DNA of 64,000 nt from Haloarcula argentinensis DSM 12282. Lineage in GTDB: Archaea > Halobacteriota > Halobacteria > Halobacteriales > Haloarculaceae. The DNA is taken from assembly GCA_000336895.1 (NCBI GenBank), contig AOLX01000027.1, forward strand, positions 79,171 to 143,170. Reading direction: 5' to 3'. The translations under genes were made by a program, and so were the position numbers. Below the pieces are notes generated by a model. It worked only from the letters and a program-made list of their open reading frames with translations, had not been told where the DNA came from and searched no databases. Position 1 is the first letter of the stretch. Each line of letters starts with the position of its first letter. Shown here one piece after another: positions 42,836 to 51,657 of the stretch.

Positions 42836-43102
42836 ATGCCAGGCACCGTAACCACGGTCATGTTACAGACGGGTGGTCCCGCGATATCCGCCGAGGCAGC
42901 CAGCTATCTCGCCGGGGGACTCGCAGCCCTCGCCGTCGGGTTAGCGGCGCTGGGCTCCGGGTTCGCCGAGCGTGGTATCGGCGCGGCGGCTGTCGGGGCC
43001 ATCGCCGAGGACCCCGATATGTTCGGCCGAGGACTCATCCTCACCGTGCTGCCCGAGACGCTTGTCATCCTCACGCTGGTGACGGTGTTCGTCGTAACGT
43101 AG
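42836..43102 (+). CDS. orphan ATP-synthase-type proteolipid (subunit K/c)
   Basis: 88 residues. Two hydrophobic helices joined by a short polar loop: LAALAVGLAALGSGFAERGI, then AVGAIAEDPDMFGRG, then LTVLPETLVILTLV, where the membrane-embedded Glu is the ion-binding residue. This is the A-type ATP synthase ring subunit. GGAGGATA (42821-42828) is a good ribosome-binding site 7-8 nt before the ATG. The gene stands alone: no other ATPase subunit is within the window. It is either the displaced main copy or a paralogue. Confidence 0.82.
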   Translation: MPGTVTTVMLQTGGPAISAEAASYLAGGLAALAVGLAALGSGFAERGIGAAAVGAIAEDPDMFGRGLILTVLPETLVILTLVTVFVVT

Positions 43103-43194
43103 CAAAACAGCCAACCTAACGGTCGACCCACTTTTTCAGTGGCTCGGGCGGTTTTGATACTGAACGTCGACGAGGGTAAGACGCGACGGGCCGC

Positions 43195-44355
43195 TTAGAT
43201 GAGGTCCGCCTCGGCCAGTCGGTCGACGGCTTCCTGCAGTCGCTCCTTGCTGTTGGCGTAGGAGATGCGGGCGTAGCCGGGGGTCCCGAACGCGGTTCCG
43301 GGGACGGTGGCGACCTGAGCCTCGGAGATAGCCTGGTCACACCACTCGGTATCGTCGCCATCCGGCGCGATTTCGGGCATCATGTAGAACGCGCCCTGTG
43401 GTTCGGGGACGTGAACGCCGTGGTCCTCGAACAGGCCCATGAGGAACTCGCGGCGCTCGGCGAAGGCCTGGCGCATCTCCTCGACGGCGTCGTCCGTGTT
43501 CGTGATGGCCTCGACGCCAGCGTGCTGGACGAAGTTCACGGCACACGAGACCGAGTGGGAGTGGACCTTGCCGGCCTGTGAGACGAGTTCTTCCGGAGCC
43601 GCGAAGTACCCCAGCCGCCAGCCGGTCATCGAGTACGCCTTCGAGAAGCCGTTCAGCGTGATGGTCCGGTCTTCCATGCCTTCGAGCGTGCCAAGCGAGA
43701 CGGCTTCGACGCCATCGTAGGTAATCTCCTTGTAAATCTCGTCGGAGATCACCGTGATGTCGTGCTCGACGGCGAGGTCACGGACGCCCTCCATCGCCTC
43801 GCGAGAGTACACCGCTCCGTGGGGGTTACCCGGGGAGTTGACGACGAGCAGTTCCGTCTCGTCGGAGACGGCGTCGGCGAGGTCGTCAAGCGCGCCTTCG
43901 AGCTGGAAGTCGTGGGCGGCAGTGTCGACGCGGGTCAGCGTCCCGCCGGCGAGTTTCGCCATCGCCTCGTAGGACACCCAGGCCGGGTCGAGCAGGGCGA
44001 CCTCGTCGCCGTCGTCGATGATGGTCTGGAAGATCTCGTACAGCGCCTGCTTACCGCCCGGCGTGACGATGAGGTTGTCCGGGCCGTACTGGGTGAGGCC
44101 GTCGTCGTGAAGCTTGTCGGCGATGGCCTCCTTCAGTTCGGGGATCCCGTTGGAGGACGTGTAGCCGGTGTGGCCGGCGTCGAGTGCGTCCTTGGCGGCG
44201 TCTTTGATGTTTTCGGGCGTATCGAAGTCGGGTTCGCCGACGCTGAGGTCGACGACGTCTTTCCCCTCGGCTTCGAGTTCTGCGGCCTTGTTGCTGATCG
44301 CGAGGGTCGCGCTCGGTTCTACACGTTCGACGCGGGAAGCGAAGTCCATAGTCAT
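43195..44355 (-). CDS. pyridoxal-phosphate aminotransferase, class I (aspartate/aromatic type)
   Basis: 386 residues. LSVGEPDFDTP near the N-terminus, VNSPGNPHGAVYSREAM in the middle and TLNGFSKAYSMTGWRLGY with the PLP-binding Lys (about 235) are fold-type I aminotransferase signatures (I-gamma). The C-terminal Arg that holds the substrate carboxylate is in GYARISYANS. It fits an aspartate or broad-range amino acid:2-oxoglutarate aminotransferase. The start overlaps the ribH stop by 4 nt (ATGA); an ATG two codons later is an alternative. Confidence 0.9.
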   Translation of the reverse strand: MTMDFASRVERVEPSATLAISNKAAELEAEGKDVVDLSVGEPDFDTPENIKDAAKDALDAGHTGYTSSNGIPELKEAIADKLHDDGLTQYGPDNLIVTPGGKQALYEIFQTIIDDGDEVALLDPAWVSYEAMAKLAGGTLTRVDTAAHDFQLEGALDDLADAVSDETELLVVNSPGNPHGAVYSREAMEGVRDLAVEHDITVISDEIYKEITYDGVEAVSLGTLEGMEDRTITLNGFSKAYSMTGWRLGYFAAPEELVSQAGKVHSHSVSCAVNFVQHAGVEAITNTDDAVEEMRQAFAERREFLMGLFEDHGVHVPEPQGAFYMMPEIAPDGDDTEWCDQAISEAQVATVPGTAFGTPGYARISYANSKERLQEAVDRLAEADLI

Positions 44356-44765
44356 TGTTCGAGTTCGGTGGCGAGTTCGATTGCACTCCGGACGGCCGAG
44401 GCCCCCTTGTCAGTTCGGGCCTCGGCCTCCGCTTGGCTCATGCCCGGGCCGATAATGCCCAGCGTGACGGGGGTGTCGCGGTCGAGAGACACGTCGGTCA
44501 GCCCCTGCGCGGCGGCGTTGCCGATGACCTGGTCGTGGTCAGTGTCGCCGCTGATGATCGCGCCGAGGACGGCCACAGCGTCGACATCCGACCGGCGCGC
44601 GAGCCGGTCAGCTGCCAGGGGCGTGTCGTAGGCCCCCGGGACGTCAACCGATGCGACAATCTCGGCATCGTTGTCGGCAGCGGCCTCGTGAGCCCCGTGC
44701 TCCATCTCCTCGATAACGGCCCCATGTTTATCATACTGAGCGACAACCAGCCCGAGTTGCACCAT
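44352..44765 (-). CDS. ribH: 6,7-dimethyl-8-ribityllumazine synthase
   Basis: 137 residues. VPGAYDTPLAADRLA and the catalytic-loop sequence VLGAIISGDTDHDQVI, with the active-site His, are the lumazine synthase hallmarks. It makes the direct riboflavin precursor. It lies in a coupled pair with the aminotransferase gene, a combination without an obvious metabolic link, which may just reflect operon packing. FAD synthase (ribL) is 3 kb away on the other strand. Confidence 0.93.
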   Translation of the reverse strand: MVQLGLVVAQYDKHGAVIEEMEHGAHEAAADNDAEIVASVDVPGAYDTPLAADRLARRSDVDAVAVLGAIISGDTDHDQVIGNAAAQGLTDVSLDRDTPVTLGIIGPGMSQAEAEARTDKGASAVRSAIELATELEQ

Positions 44766-44893
44766 ACCTGACTCCCGGGCAGGGGCGACTAAAGAACTAC
44801 CGTTCCGTGCCTGTGTGGCCGCAGGTCGACTGTGCCGGTATCGTCGGCGGACGGGTAGCTTAAAAACCTGTTATAGAAACCAGAAGGATTCTA

Positions 44894-46891
44894 ATGTCCC
44901 ATGTGCTTGAGCCAGATATGGCTGAGTCGTCCCTGCTGTCTGCCCTCCACGATATCCGGGACCGGAACCGATCCTGGTTCGCGGACGACCCCCGCGCAAC
45001 CGTGAAGCTCGTCGTCGCCGTGACAGTTCTCGGTCTCGTCCTCAGAATCGCGGCACTCGGGAGCCGCGTCGCCCACTTCGACGAGGGGCGCGTGGCCTAC
45101 TGGGCGCTACATCTCCGCGATTCCGGGTCGTTCGCATACCGCTACATCATCCACGGCCCGTTCATTCAGCACGTCGATAGCTGGCTGTTCACTATCGCTG
45201 CGCCGACCGACTTCACGATGCGGCTCCCGGTCGCGATTGTCGGCGGCCTCCTCCCGCTGACGGCGCTGCTCTTTCGCGAGCACCTCCGGTCCGACGAGAC
45301 TGTCCTCATGGCCGCGTTTCTCGCGCTCAATCCCGTCCTCCTGTACTTCTCGCGGTTCATGCGCAGCGACGTGCTGGTCGCGGCGTTCATGTTCACCGCC
45401 TTCGGCCTGCTCGTCCGGTTCGCCGACACCCGGAAGGCTCGGTATCTCTACGGCGTTGCCGCGTTCATGGCGCTCGGGTTCGCTTCGAAGGAGAACGCCA
45501 TCGTCTACGTGCTGACGTGGCTCGGCGCGACTGGCCTCCTGCTGGCGAAGGTGCTCGTCCTCCCGAACGGCTACCGCGACGCCGTCGGCTTCCTCCGGAC
45601 CGTCCCGAGCATCGGTGCAATCTGGGGCCGGCTTCGAGGGCGCTTCTGGGCAGACGTGCATCTGGGCCGCGATATCATCCGCTCGTTCCGTGACCGCCAC
45701 GATAGCGCCGCCTCCGTCCTCGCAGCATACGCGAGTCATATCGTCCTCGCCGCGCTGGTGTTCGGTCTCGTTTCGCTGTTTTTCTACGCCCCCCGCGGGG
45801 CTGGTGTCGCGGGTATCGAATACCCGCCAGCGCCGGCCGCCAGCGGCGACGTGAACTTCTGGTCCGGCGTGACGAACCCGTCGCTGTTCCCCGAACTCGT
45901 CCAGACCACCTGGGAGCGCGTCGCTGACCAGTACAGCGAGTGGTTCTCGCCGGCCTCCGAAAAGACCACGACGACGGATACCGGACTCGTCGGGTCCATC
46001 GAGACGTTTTACGAGAGCGTCGACGGCCACTACGAGGTGCTGTTGAAAGCACTAGGCTACACCGCGGCACCGCTGCTCCTGTTTTCGATGTTCGGGTACG
46101 CGCTCGACCGACTCGGAACGGTCAAGCCGCGCCATCTCGTCCCGTTCGCGGCCTACGGTGGCTACGTCTCGATTCTGGGGTACCCCATCGGAACCGACAT
46201 CGGCGCGCCGTGGCTCGCTGTCCACGTCGTCGTCCCGCTGTCGATTCCGGCCGCCGTCGGACTCGCTGCTGTGATCCGGTGGGGCAACGAATCGCTGTCG
46301 ACTGACGACGTGACCGGCGCTGCCATCGCCGCCGCCATCGTTCTGCTCGTCACTGCACTCGTCGTCAACACAACCGCAACGCGGGTGTACACGAACGAGC
46401 ATCTGGAAGGGAATCCGCTGGTCCAGTACGCCCAGCCACAGGAATCGCTCCGTGCGGATCTGGCGGAAATGGACCGGATCGCGACGGCCCACGGAAACGG
46501 CACCGATGTCGTCATGTACCACGGAGAACGCGGCGACGCCTACGACAGTGACGACGCGTACGTCAAGGAAGACCGCAGTCAGTGGAACGACTCGTGGTGG
46601 AACACCAGACCGATCTGCCTGCAGTGGCACAACTCGCTGCCGCTGCCGTGGTACTACGCGGCTGACGACGTGAACGTCTCCTGTGAGACCCGCCCCGACA
46701 TGCTCGCCGAGCAGGCGCAGGCGGATCAGCCGCCGATAGTCATCACCCAGCAGATCGACAGCACAGTCCCTACCGAACAGCTCGAAGCCGCCGGGTACGT
46801 ACCCAAAACACACCGGATGCGGACAAAGTACAGCTCGAACGACATGACGGTGTGGGTTCACGAGTCCTACGGCCGAGAACCGAACCGTTAA
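44894..46891 (+). CDS. membrane glycosyltransferase, Agl23-like
   Basis: 665 residues, about 11-12 transmembrane helices in the dolichyl-phosphate-mannose:protein mannosyltransferase (GT39/PMT-like) fold. The first loop contains RVAHFDEGRVAYWALHL, with the catalytic-type Asp-Glu pair, and the helices that follow have FSRFMRSDVLVAAFMFT. This matches a haloarchaeal family annotated as flippase activity-associated protein Agl23. The last about 170 residues form a soluble external domain (MYHGERGDAYDSD). It probably glycosylates lipids or surface proteins from a lipid-linked donor. Start ATG 44894. Confidence 0.82.
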   Translation: MSHVLEPDMAESSLLSALHDIRDRNRSWFADDPRATVKLVVAVTVLGLVLRIAALGSRVAHFDEGRVAYWALHLRDSGSFAYRYIIHGPFIQHVDSWLFTIAAPTDFTMRLPVAIVGGLLPLTALLFREHLRSDETVLMAAFLALNPVLLYFSRFMRSDVLVAAFMFTAFGLLVRFADTRKARYLYGVAAFMALGFASKENAIVYVLTWLGATGLLLAKVLVLPNGYRDAVGFLRTVPSIGAIWGRLRGRFWADVHLGRDIIRSFRDRHDSAASVLAAYASHIVLAALVFGLVSLFFYAPRGAGVAGIEYPPAPAASGDVNFWSGVTNPSLFPELVQTTWERVADQYSEWFSPASEKTTTTDTGLVGSIETFYESVDGHYEVLLKALGYTAAPLLLFSMFGYALDRLGTVKPRHLVPFAAYGGYVSILGYPIGTDIGAPWLAVHVVVPLSIPAAVGLAAVIRWGNESLSTDDVTGAAIAAAIVLLVTALVVNTTATRVYTNEHLEGNPLVQYAQPQESLRADLAEMDRIATAHGNGTDVVMYHGERGDAYDSDDAYVKEDRSQWNDSWWNTRPICLQWHNSLPLPWYYAADDVNVSCETRPDMLAEQAQADQPPIVITQQIDSTVPTEQLEAAGYVPKTHRMRTKYSSNDMTVWVHESYGREPNR

Positions 46892-46916
46892 CCCTGCTGC
46901 TGTGAAAGCGCGCGGT

Positions 46917-48062
46917 ATGACGCTCACGTCACCAGGGCCGACCGTCGGCGTGGTCGGCGGTGGCCAACTCGGCCGGATGCTGGGCGAGGCGGCCGCGCCG
47001 CTTGGCCTCGAACTGCTCGTGACCGACCCGACGCCGGACTGTCCGGCCGCGCCGGTCGTCCGCGACCAGATCGTCGGGGACTTCGACGAAGAGGCGACCC
47101 TGCGGGAACTCGCCGAGCGCGCCGACTACCTCACCTTTGAGATCGAACTGGCCGATCCGGACGTTCTCGAACGGGTCGCCAAGGAGACGGGGACGCCGGT
47201 CCATCCCGCTCCCGAGACGCTCCGGACGATTCAGGATAAGCTCGTCCAGAAGCGCCGGCTGTCCGAGGCCGGCGTTCCTGTCCCCGAGTTCCGCGCCGTC
47301 GACACCGCCGAAGACCTCCGCGAGGCCTGCGAGGAACTGGGCTACCCCGTGATGCTCAAGGCCCGGACCGGCGGTTACGACGGCCGCGGAAACATCCGCG
47401 TCGAGGGCCCGGAGGCCGTCGAGGCCGCTGTCGACGACATCGCCGGCCCCGCGATGGTCGAGGAGATGGTCGACTTCGAGCGGGAACTGGCGGTCATGGG
47501 CTGTCGCGGTGCGGACGAGCGGGACACGTTCCCGGTCACCGAGACGATTCACCGCGAGGAGATCCTCCGGGAGTCCGTCGCGCCGGCCAGAGCGTCACGA
47601 GCCGTCCGCGAGCGCGCCCGAGAGGTCGCTCACGACGTGCTCGACGTAATGGACGGCCGCGGCGTGTTCGGCATCGAACTGTTCGAGACGACCGACGGCG
47701 AGATCCTGCTCAACGAGATCGCGCCCCGACCACACAACTCTGGCCACTGGACTATCGAGGGGTGCCACACCTCGCAGTTCGAGCAACATTTGCGGGCCGT
47801 CACCGGCCAGCCGCTGGGGTCGACCGACCAGCGGTTCCCGACCGTGTCGACCAACATCCTTGGAGACGTGACCGAGCGCCAGTCGGCGGAGCTACGGGGC
47901 GAAGACGGCGTGCTGGAGACGCCGCGAGCACACCTGCACTGGTATGGCAAGCGCGAAGTGTACGCTCTCCGGAAGATGGGGCACGTCACACTGACCGCCG
48001 ACGACCGCGACGGCTTGCTTGACGACGCCCGCGAACTCCGTGACGGCCTGACTTTCGAGTGA
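46917..48062 (+). CDS. purK: 5-(carboxyamino)imidazole ribonucleotide synthase
   Basis: 381 residues from ATG 46917 (an in-frame GTG at 46902 would add 5 residues). VVGGGQLGRMLGEAAAPLG is the PurK N-terminal signature. The ATP-grasp part has VMLKARTGGYDGRGNIRV and LFETTDGEILLNEIAPRPHN with metal-binding Glu and Asn. It makes N5-CAIR from AIR, ATP and bicarbonate, the substrate of PurE (32515). It begins 25 nt after the Agl23-like gene and may be read through from it. Confidence 0.93.
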   Translation: MTLTSPGPTVGVVGGGQLGRMLGEAAAPLGLELLVTDPTPDCPAAPVVRDQIVGDFDEEATLRELAERADYLTFEIELADPDVLERVAKETGTPVHPAPETLRTIQDKLVQKRRLSEAGVPVPEFRAVDTAEDLREACEELGYPVMLKARTGGYDGRGNIRVEGPEAVEAAVDDIAGPAMVEEMVDFERELAVMGCRGADERDTFPVTETIHREEILRESVAPARASRAVRERAREVAHDVLDVMDGRGVFGIELFETTDGEILLNEIAPRPHNSGHWTIEGCHTSQFEQHLRAVTGQPLGSTDQRFPTVSTNILGDVTERQSAELRGEDGVLETPRAHLHWYGKREVYALRKMGHVTLTADDRDGLLDDARELRDGLTFE

Positions 48063-48138
48063 GCGACACGGACTGACCACGGAGTTCCCCGCAGTCCGGA
48101 ACCGAGCGGTCTTTGACTATGCGGTCCTGAGTCGTAGT

Positions 48139-48582
48139 ATGGAGCGACGGGATTTCCTCCGTGCGGCCGGTCCAGTGGCAGTCGCAGGGCTCGCCGGCTG
48201 CCTCGGCGGTGGGAGCGCTGACACCGACTACGACGTTGGGATGTCCGCGAAGGCGTACCGCCCGGTTCGGATCGCTGTCGAACCGGGGACGACCGTGCGG
48301 TGGCTCAACACGAGCAAACAGGGCCACTCGGTTACGGCCTACGAGGACGAAATCCCCGACGAGGCCGACTACTTCGCCTCCGGCGGCTTCGACACCGAAC
48401 AGGCGGCCCGCGACAACTGGGGGAGTTCCTCCGGCGGGACGATGTACGAAGGCGACGATTTCACGCACACTTTCGAGGAGCTTGGCGAGTATCCCTACTT
48501 CTGTATCCCGCACGAACGAGCTGGGATGGTCGGGACTGTCTTCGTAACCGAAAATCCTGAAGCGTCGACAAACAGCGAGTAG
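48139..48582 (+). CDS. halocyanin-like blue copper lipoprotein
   Basis: 147 residues. The Tat signal MERRDFLRAAG leads to a lipobox LAGC (Cys 21), so the protein is exported folded and lipid-anchored. The cupredoxin domain has all type-1 copper ligands: His in KQGHSVTAY, then Cys, His and Met in YFCIPHERAGMVG. Halocyanins carry electrons at the outer membrane face, for example between a bc1-type complex and terminal oxidases. No partner is next to it; the Nuo operon elsewhere in the window feeds the same respiratory chain. Confidence 0.9.
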   Translation: MERRDFLRAAGPVAVAGLAGCLGGGSADTDYDVGMSAKAYRPVRIAVEPGTTVRWLNTSKQGHSVTAYEDEIPDEADYFASGGFDTEQAARDNWGSSSGGTMYEGDDFTHTFEELGEYPYFCIPHERAGMVGTVFVTENPEASTNSE

Positions 48583-48608
48583 CGGCGCTGCTTTCGGGAA
48601 TGGCTGTC

Positions 48609-49100
48609 TCAGTTTTCTCGGGTTGAATCCGTCATCGAGATACCGACCAACGGCTCGTCGTCTTCGTCCTCGTCTCCGACGCTGACCGTCAGGACCGGCA
48701 TCGGGGCGACGCGGACAACCTTTTCGGTGACACTCCCGAGGAGGTACCGGTCGTATCCGGTCCGGCCGTGAGTCCCCATGATAATGAGGCTAATATCGTT
48801 TTCCGTGGCGTAGGCGACGATCCCAGCTGGCGGGTTCCCCCATCGAACCTCGCGGATCGTGTCGAGCCCAGCATTGAGTGCCCGCTGGGCGATTGCTTTC
48901 GTTGCGTCTTCTCCGTCCGCGGTGAGCGTCTCCTCTACGCGCTGTTGTACGTCGTCGGGAATCGACCCGTATGCCCGGTCGTCGACGACGTGGAGGACGT
49001 GCACCACAGCCTCGCACCGCTCGGCCAGTGCGATGGCGTGATCGGCGACCTCGCGCATATCGCCGCTCCCGTCAGTCGGAATCAGCACTGACTCGTACAT
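48609..49100 (-). CDS. universal stress protein (UspA family)
   Basis: 163 residues. MYESVLIPTDGSGDMREV at the start and IIMGTHGRTGYDRYLLGSVTEKVVR (GxxGxxR-x9-G(S/T) ATP-binding signature) are typical of ATP-binding Usp proteins. ATG 49100 is chosen because TTTATACTG lies about 26 nt before it (leaderless) and because MYESVLIPTDG is the normal N-terminus. An acidic C-terminal tail of about 25 residues is extra. Cytosolic; likely stress-responsive. Confidence 0.9.
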   Translation of the reverse strand: MYESVLIPTDGSGDMREVADHAIALAERCEAVVHVLHVVDDRAYGSIPDDVQQRVEETLTADGEDATKAIAQRALNAGLDTIREVRWGNPPAGIVAYATENDISLIIMGTHGRTGYDRYLLGSVTEKVVRVAPMPVLTVSVGDEDEDDEPLVGISMTDSTREN

Positions 49101-49203
49101 GTGGTATAATAACACACACCACAGTATAAACCCATGTCTACCGTCTCGCCAGTAGGTACTTTGTCTTACGACGAAGGAAAATCGAACGTCAGTGCTGAAA
49201 CGC

Positions 49204-49845
49204 TTAGGCTTCGACGTCGACGTCTTCTTCGTCCACGTCGACGGCCGTCTCCTCTTCGGCGGCGACTTCTTCCGGCCGCGCTTCGAGCGTGGTCTTCTTG
49301 ATCTCGACGCGTCGGAGCGGGTAGATGTCCTTGGCCTCACCGTAGATGGCTGAGGACAGTCGGCCCTCGACGACGCTGTCGACGAGCTCCTCGAAGGTAC
49401 GGTCTTTGGCCGTCTCGCGAACGAGGTCGATCATCGTTCGGCGGATGGCCTTCTCCTGGGAGGCGTCGGCCTTCTTCGTCGTCACGGCGACGGGCTGGAT
49501 CTGGACGCGGTAGTCGTCCGTCGTCAGCACGGTAATGTAGGCCTCGACCTTCGAGGAGCCCCGTCGGACGAGCGAGCGGAGGTAGTCCCGCGTGAGTTCG
49601 TGGCGGATGAACTCCGTGTACGCCGTGTCCGAGGCGACCTCGTTGATCTTGAAGGTCAGCTTCGTGTTGTTCTCGCTGGCGTCGTTGGTCAGTTCGCCGA
49701 GCGTCGTTTCAATGGTGCGTCCGAGCACCTTGTCCGGTTCGTCTGCCGGTGTCTTACCGAGAACCTCCCGGTCGAACTGCTCGGGAGCCTGCACGGTGTA
49801 CCACCGTTTCTGTTCTGTGCGCTTGGAAACGCTTCGTTCACTCAT
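49204..49845 (-). CDS. 30S ribosomal protein S3ae (eS1)
   Basis: 213 residues. WYTVQAPEQFDREVLGKTP and then TIETTLGELTND, RDYLRSLVRRGSSKVEA and VTTKKADASQ match archaeal S3ae. ATG 49845 is the natural start; it overlaps the Pcc1 gene by 8 nt. The C-terminal tail is acidic, as usual in halophiles. Last gene of the S15 operon. Confidence 0.95.
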   Translation of the reverse strand: MSERSVSKRTEQKRWYTVQAPEQFDREVLGKTPADEPDKVLGRTIETTLGELTNDASENNTKLTFKINEVASDTAYTEFIRHELTRDYLRSLVRRGSSKVEAYITVLTTDDYRVQIQPVAVTTKKADASQEKAIRRTMIDLVRETAKDRTFEELVDSVVEGRLSSAIYGEAKDIYPLRRVEIKKTTLEARPEEVAAEEETAVDVDEEDVDVEA

Positions 49846-50068
49846 GGTTGGATTGTGTGTGTTGGTCTGCGAGCTGTGCTGCAACCCGGATGTTGACGAC
49901 GTAGTCGTCGACGGTCGCCTGCAGGCCGCCGGTCGAGTCGCGTTCGACGGTCGTGACAACGGCGTCGCCCTCGACGCGCGTGGTCATCTCGTCGGTGTTG
50001 TCCGGTTGCACCGCGCGTGCGACGCGTTCGGGCGAGTCGTGTGTCGTGCGAATCTCGGCCCGTCTCAT
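49838..50068 (-). CDS. KEOPS complex subunit Pcc1
   Basis: 76 residues: RRAEIRTTHDSPERVARAV, then DEMTTRVEGDAVVTTVER and LQATVDDYVVNIRVAAQL. This is the Pcc1 fold, the dimerising subunit of the KEOPS complex that makes t6A37 on ANN-decoding tRNAs. ATG 50068 overlaps the RecJ-like gene stop by 4 nt. The position beside S3ae and S15 is conserved in archaea. Confidence 0.88.
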   Translation of the reverse strand: MRRAEIRTTHDSPERVARAVQPDNTDEMTTRVEGDAVVTTVERDSTGGLQATVDDYVVNIRVAAQLADQHTQSNHE

Positions 50069-51186
50069 ACTGCCTCCCGGAACGCTTCGATGAAGTCGGC
50101 CGTTGATACGTCGAACCGGGCGCGTGCCCGGTCGCCCGTCCCGACGGCGTCGCCGCCGACCGTCTCGGCGGCTGCGTGCATCGTCTCGGCCACGTCTCGT
50201 CCGTCCGTAGCGCGGGCCGCGGCCTGATCGTCGGTGACGACGAGCGTCACCGGTTCCGGCGCGCGGTAGTCCGCGAACAAACGGGCGACGGTGCCGGTCG
50301 GCATTGCGTCGCCGCGGGCCACGAACAGGCCGTCGTACCGGCCTGTGGTCGCCTCGGACACTGCTCCGTGGGCGCGCGCGGTGTGAGTCCGCCACGCGTC
50401 CAACGCGTCCTCGTTGACAGCCTCGTGGCCGAGCGCGAGCGCGACGGCAGTGCCCGGCTGTTCGCGGGCGACGGCGTCGAGCACGTCGGCGTAGCCACCG
50501 ACTGTCTCGAAGGGGCCGCCTGTTGTCGGACGAAGCGCGCGCTGGACCGCATCGGCGGCCCGTGGCGGCGCGTCCGCGGTGACGGCCAGCGCGACCAACG
50601 ACGCGAGGCGTCGGTGGTCATCGGCCGAGAGGTCACCCACACGAACCGAGTCCGCGTCGAGACCCAGGTCGGCGAGCGCGGCCCGCGCTGCGTCGGCGTC
50701 GCCCGAGAAGGGCGCGACGAACAGCGTCGAGTGGGCCAGCCCATCTGCGAGGTCTGCCGTCGGCACGGCGACGCCGGGCCGGCGGTCGAATCCCGCCTGC
50801 TCGGCGGCTTCGGCGACGGTCCCGTCGACCGCCCCGGCGGCAATCGTGCCAGCCAGGGCGAGCGCGGGGTCGGTCGTGCCGAGTTCGCGAGCGGTCTCGA
50901 AGGCGGTCGCGGCGGCGCGGTCGGTCAGCGTCACGTCGGCGGTCGGTTGCGTGCGACCGATGGCGACAGTGATGTCGGTCTCCGTGGTCCGGTCAGGGTC
51001 CTCGAACGGGCGGACGACGCTCGCCTGAAACGGCGTGTCATCGAGCGCCCGTGCCAGCAGGCCAGTCGCAGCCAGTGCCTCGCCGGTTGCGTCGCTGACG
51101 AGGCGCACGAAGGTGGCCTCCCGTAGCGACCCGGCAAGGTCATCGGGGGACGTGGCTGGCGTCGGTTCCCGACCGGTCGCCGACAT
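50065..51186 (-). CDS. degenerate RecJ-like protein of the S15 operon
   Basis: 373 residues, very rich in Ala, Asp and Thr. In archaea the place between S15 and Pcc1 usually holds a DHH-family RecJ/GAN-type gene. Here the general length and alternating helix-strand pattern agree with the C-terminal part of that family, but no DHH or GGGH motif can be found (closest: VGGDAVGTGDRARARFD near the C-terminus). It is therefore probably an inactive paralogue kept for a structural role, such as binding the replication machinery. It abuts S15 and overlaps Pcc1 by 4 nt. The identification rests on context more than sequence. Confidence 0.65.
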   Translation of the reverse strand: MSATGREPTPATSPDDLAGSLREATFVRLVSDATGEALAATGLLARALDDTPFQASVVRPFEDPDRTTETDITVAIGRTQPTADVTLTDRAAATAFETARELGTTDPALALAGTIAAGAVDGTVAEAAEQAGFDRRPGVAVPTADLADGLAHSTLFVAPFSGDADAARAALADLGLDADSVRVGDLSADDHRRLASLVALAVTADAPPRAADAVQRALRPTTGGPFETVGGYADVLDAVAREQPGTAVALALGHEAVNEDALDAWRTHTARAHGAVSEATTGRYDGLFVARGDAMPTGTVARLFADYRAPEPVTLVVTDDQAAARATDGRDVAETMHAAAETVGGDAVGTGDRARARFDVSTADFIEAFREAV

Positions 51187-51657
51187 CTATTCGAGACCCA
51201 GCGCCTCGACGGCGTTGTCGTAGCTGTAGGTGAAGTCCTCGTCGACTTCGTCACCGCGGTAGTAGTCGATGAGGCGTCGGATCTTCGACTGCGTGTTCTG
51301 GAGCGCACGCTTGTTCTGGTAGTCACCGGGGTTCTCGTCCATGTGATCGCGAAGGCGGACGGCCCGTTCGAGCAGGTTCCGAAGGTCCTCCGGCAGGTCC
51401 GGTTCGGCTTCGTTCTCCTCGAGGATCTCGGTGACTTTCTTGCCGGTCGCGAGCGAGACGTCAGGGATCGGCGTGCCCTGAACGCCCTCGTCGCGCAGCT
51501 TCAGGCCGATCTCGCTAGGCGAGTGGCCCTGTTCGGCCAGTTCGACGACGCGCGCTTCGATTGCGTCCTCGTCGACGTCGCTCCACTCCGGGGGTTCGTC
51601 TGCCGCCGGTTTGTCCGAGTCGGACGAACCGCGGCGGCGTGTATGCATTCGTGCCAT
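51187..51657 (-). CDS. 30S ribosomal protein S15
   Basis: 156 residues. The archaeal uS15 pattern is clear: MARMHTRRRGSSDSDKP, then GHSPSEIGLKLRDEGVQGTP and, in the C-terminal half, LQNTQSKIRRLIDYYRGD. ATG 51657 gives this classical start. First gene of the S15 - RecJ-like - Pcc1 - S3ae operon. Confidence 0.95.
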   Translation of the reverse strand: MARMHTRRRGSSDSDKPAADEPPEWSDVDEDAIEARVVELAEQGHSPSEIGLKLRDEGVQGTPIPDVSLATGKKVTEILEENEAEPDLPEDLRNLLERAVRLRDHMDENPGDYQNKRALQNTQSKIRRLIDYYRGDEVDEDFTYSYDNAVEALGLE

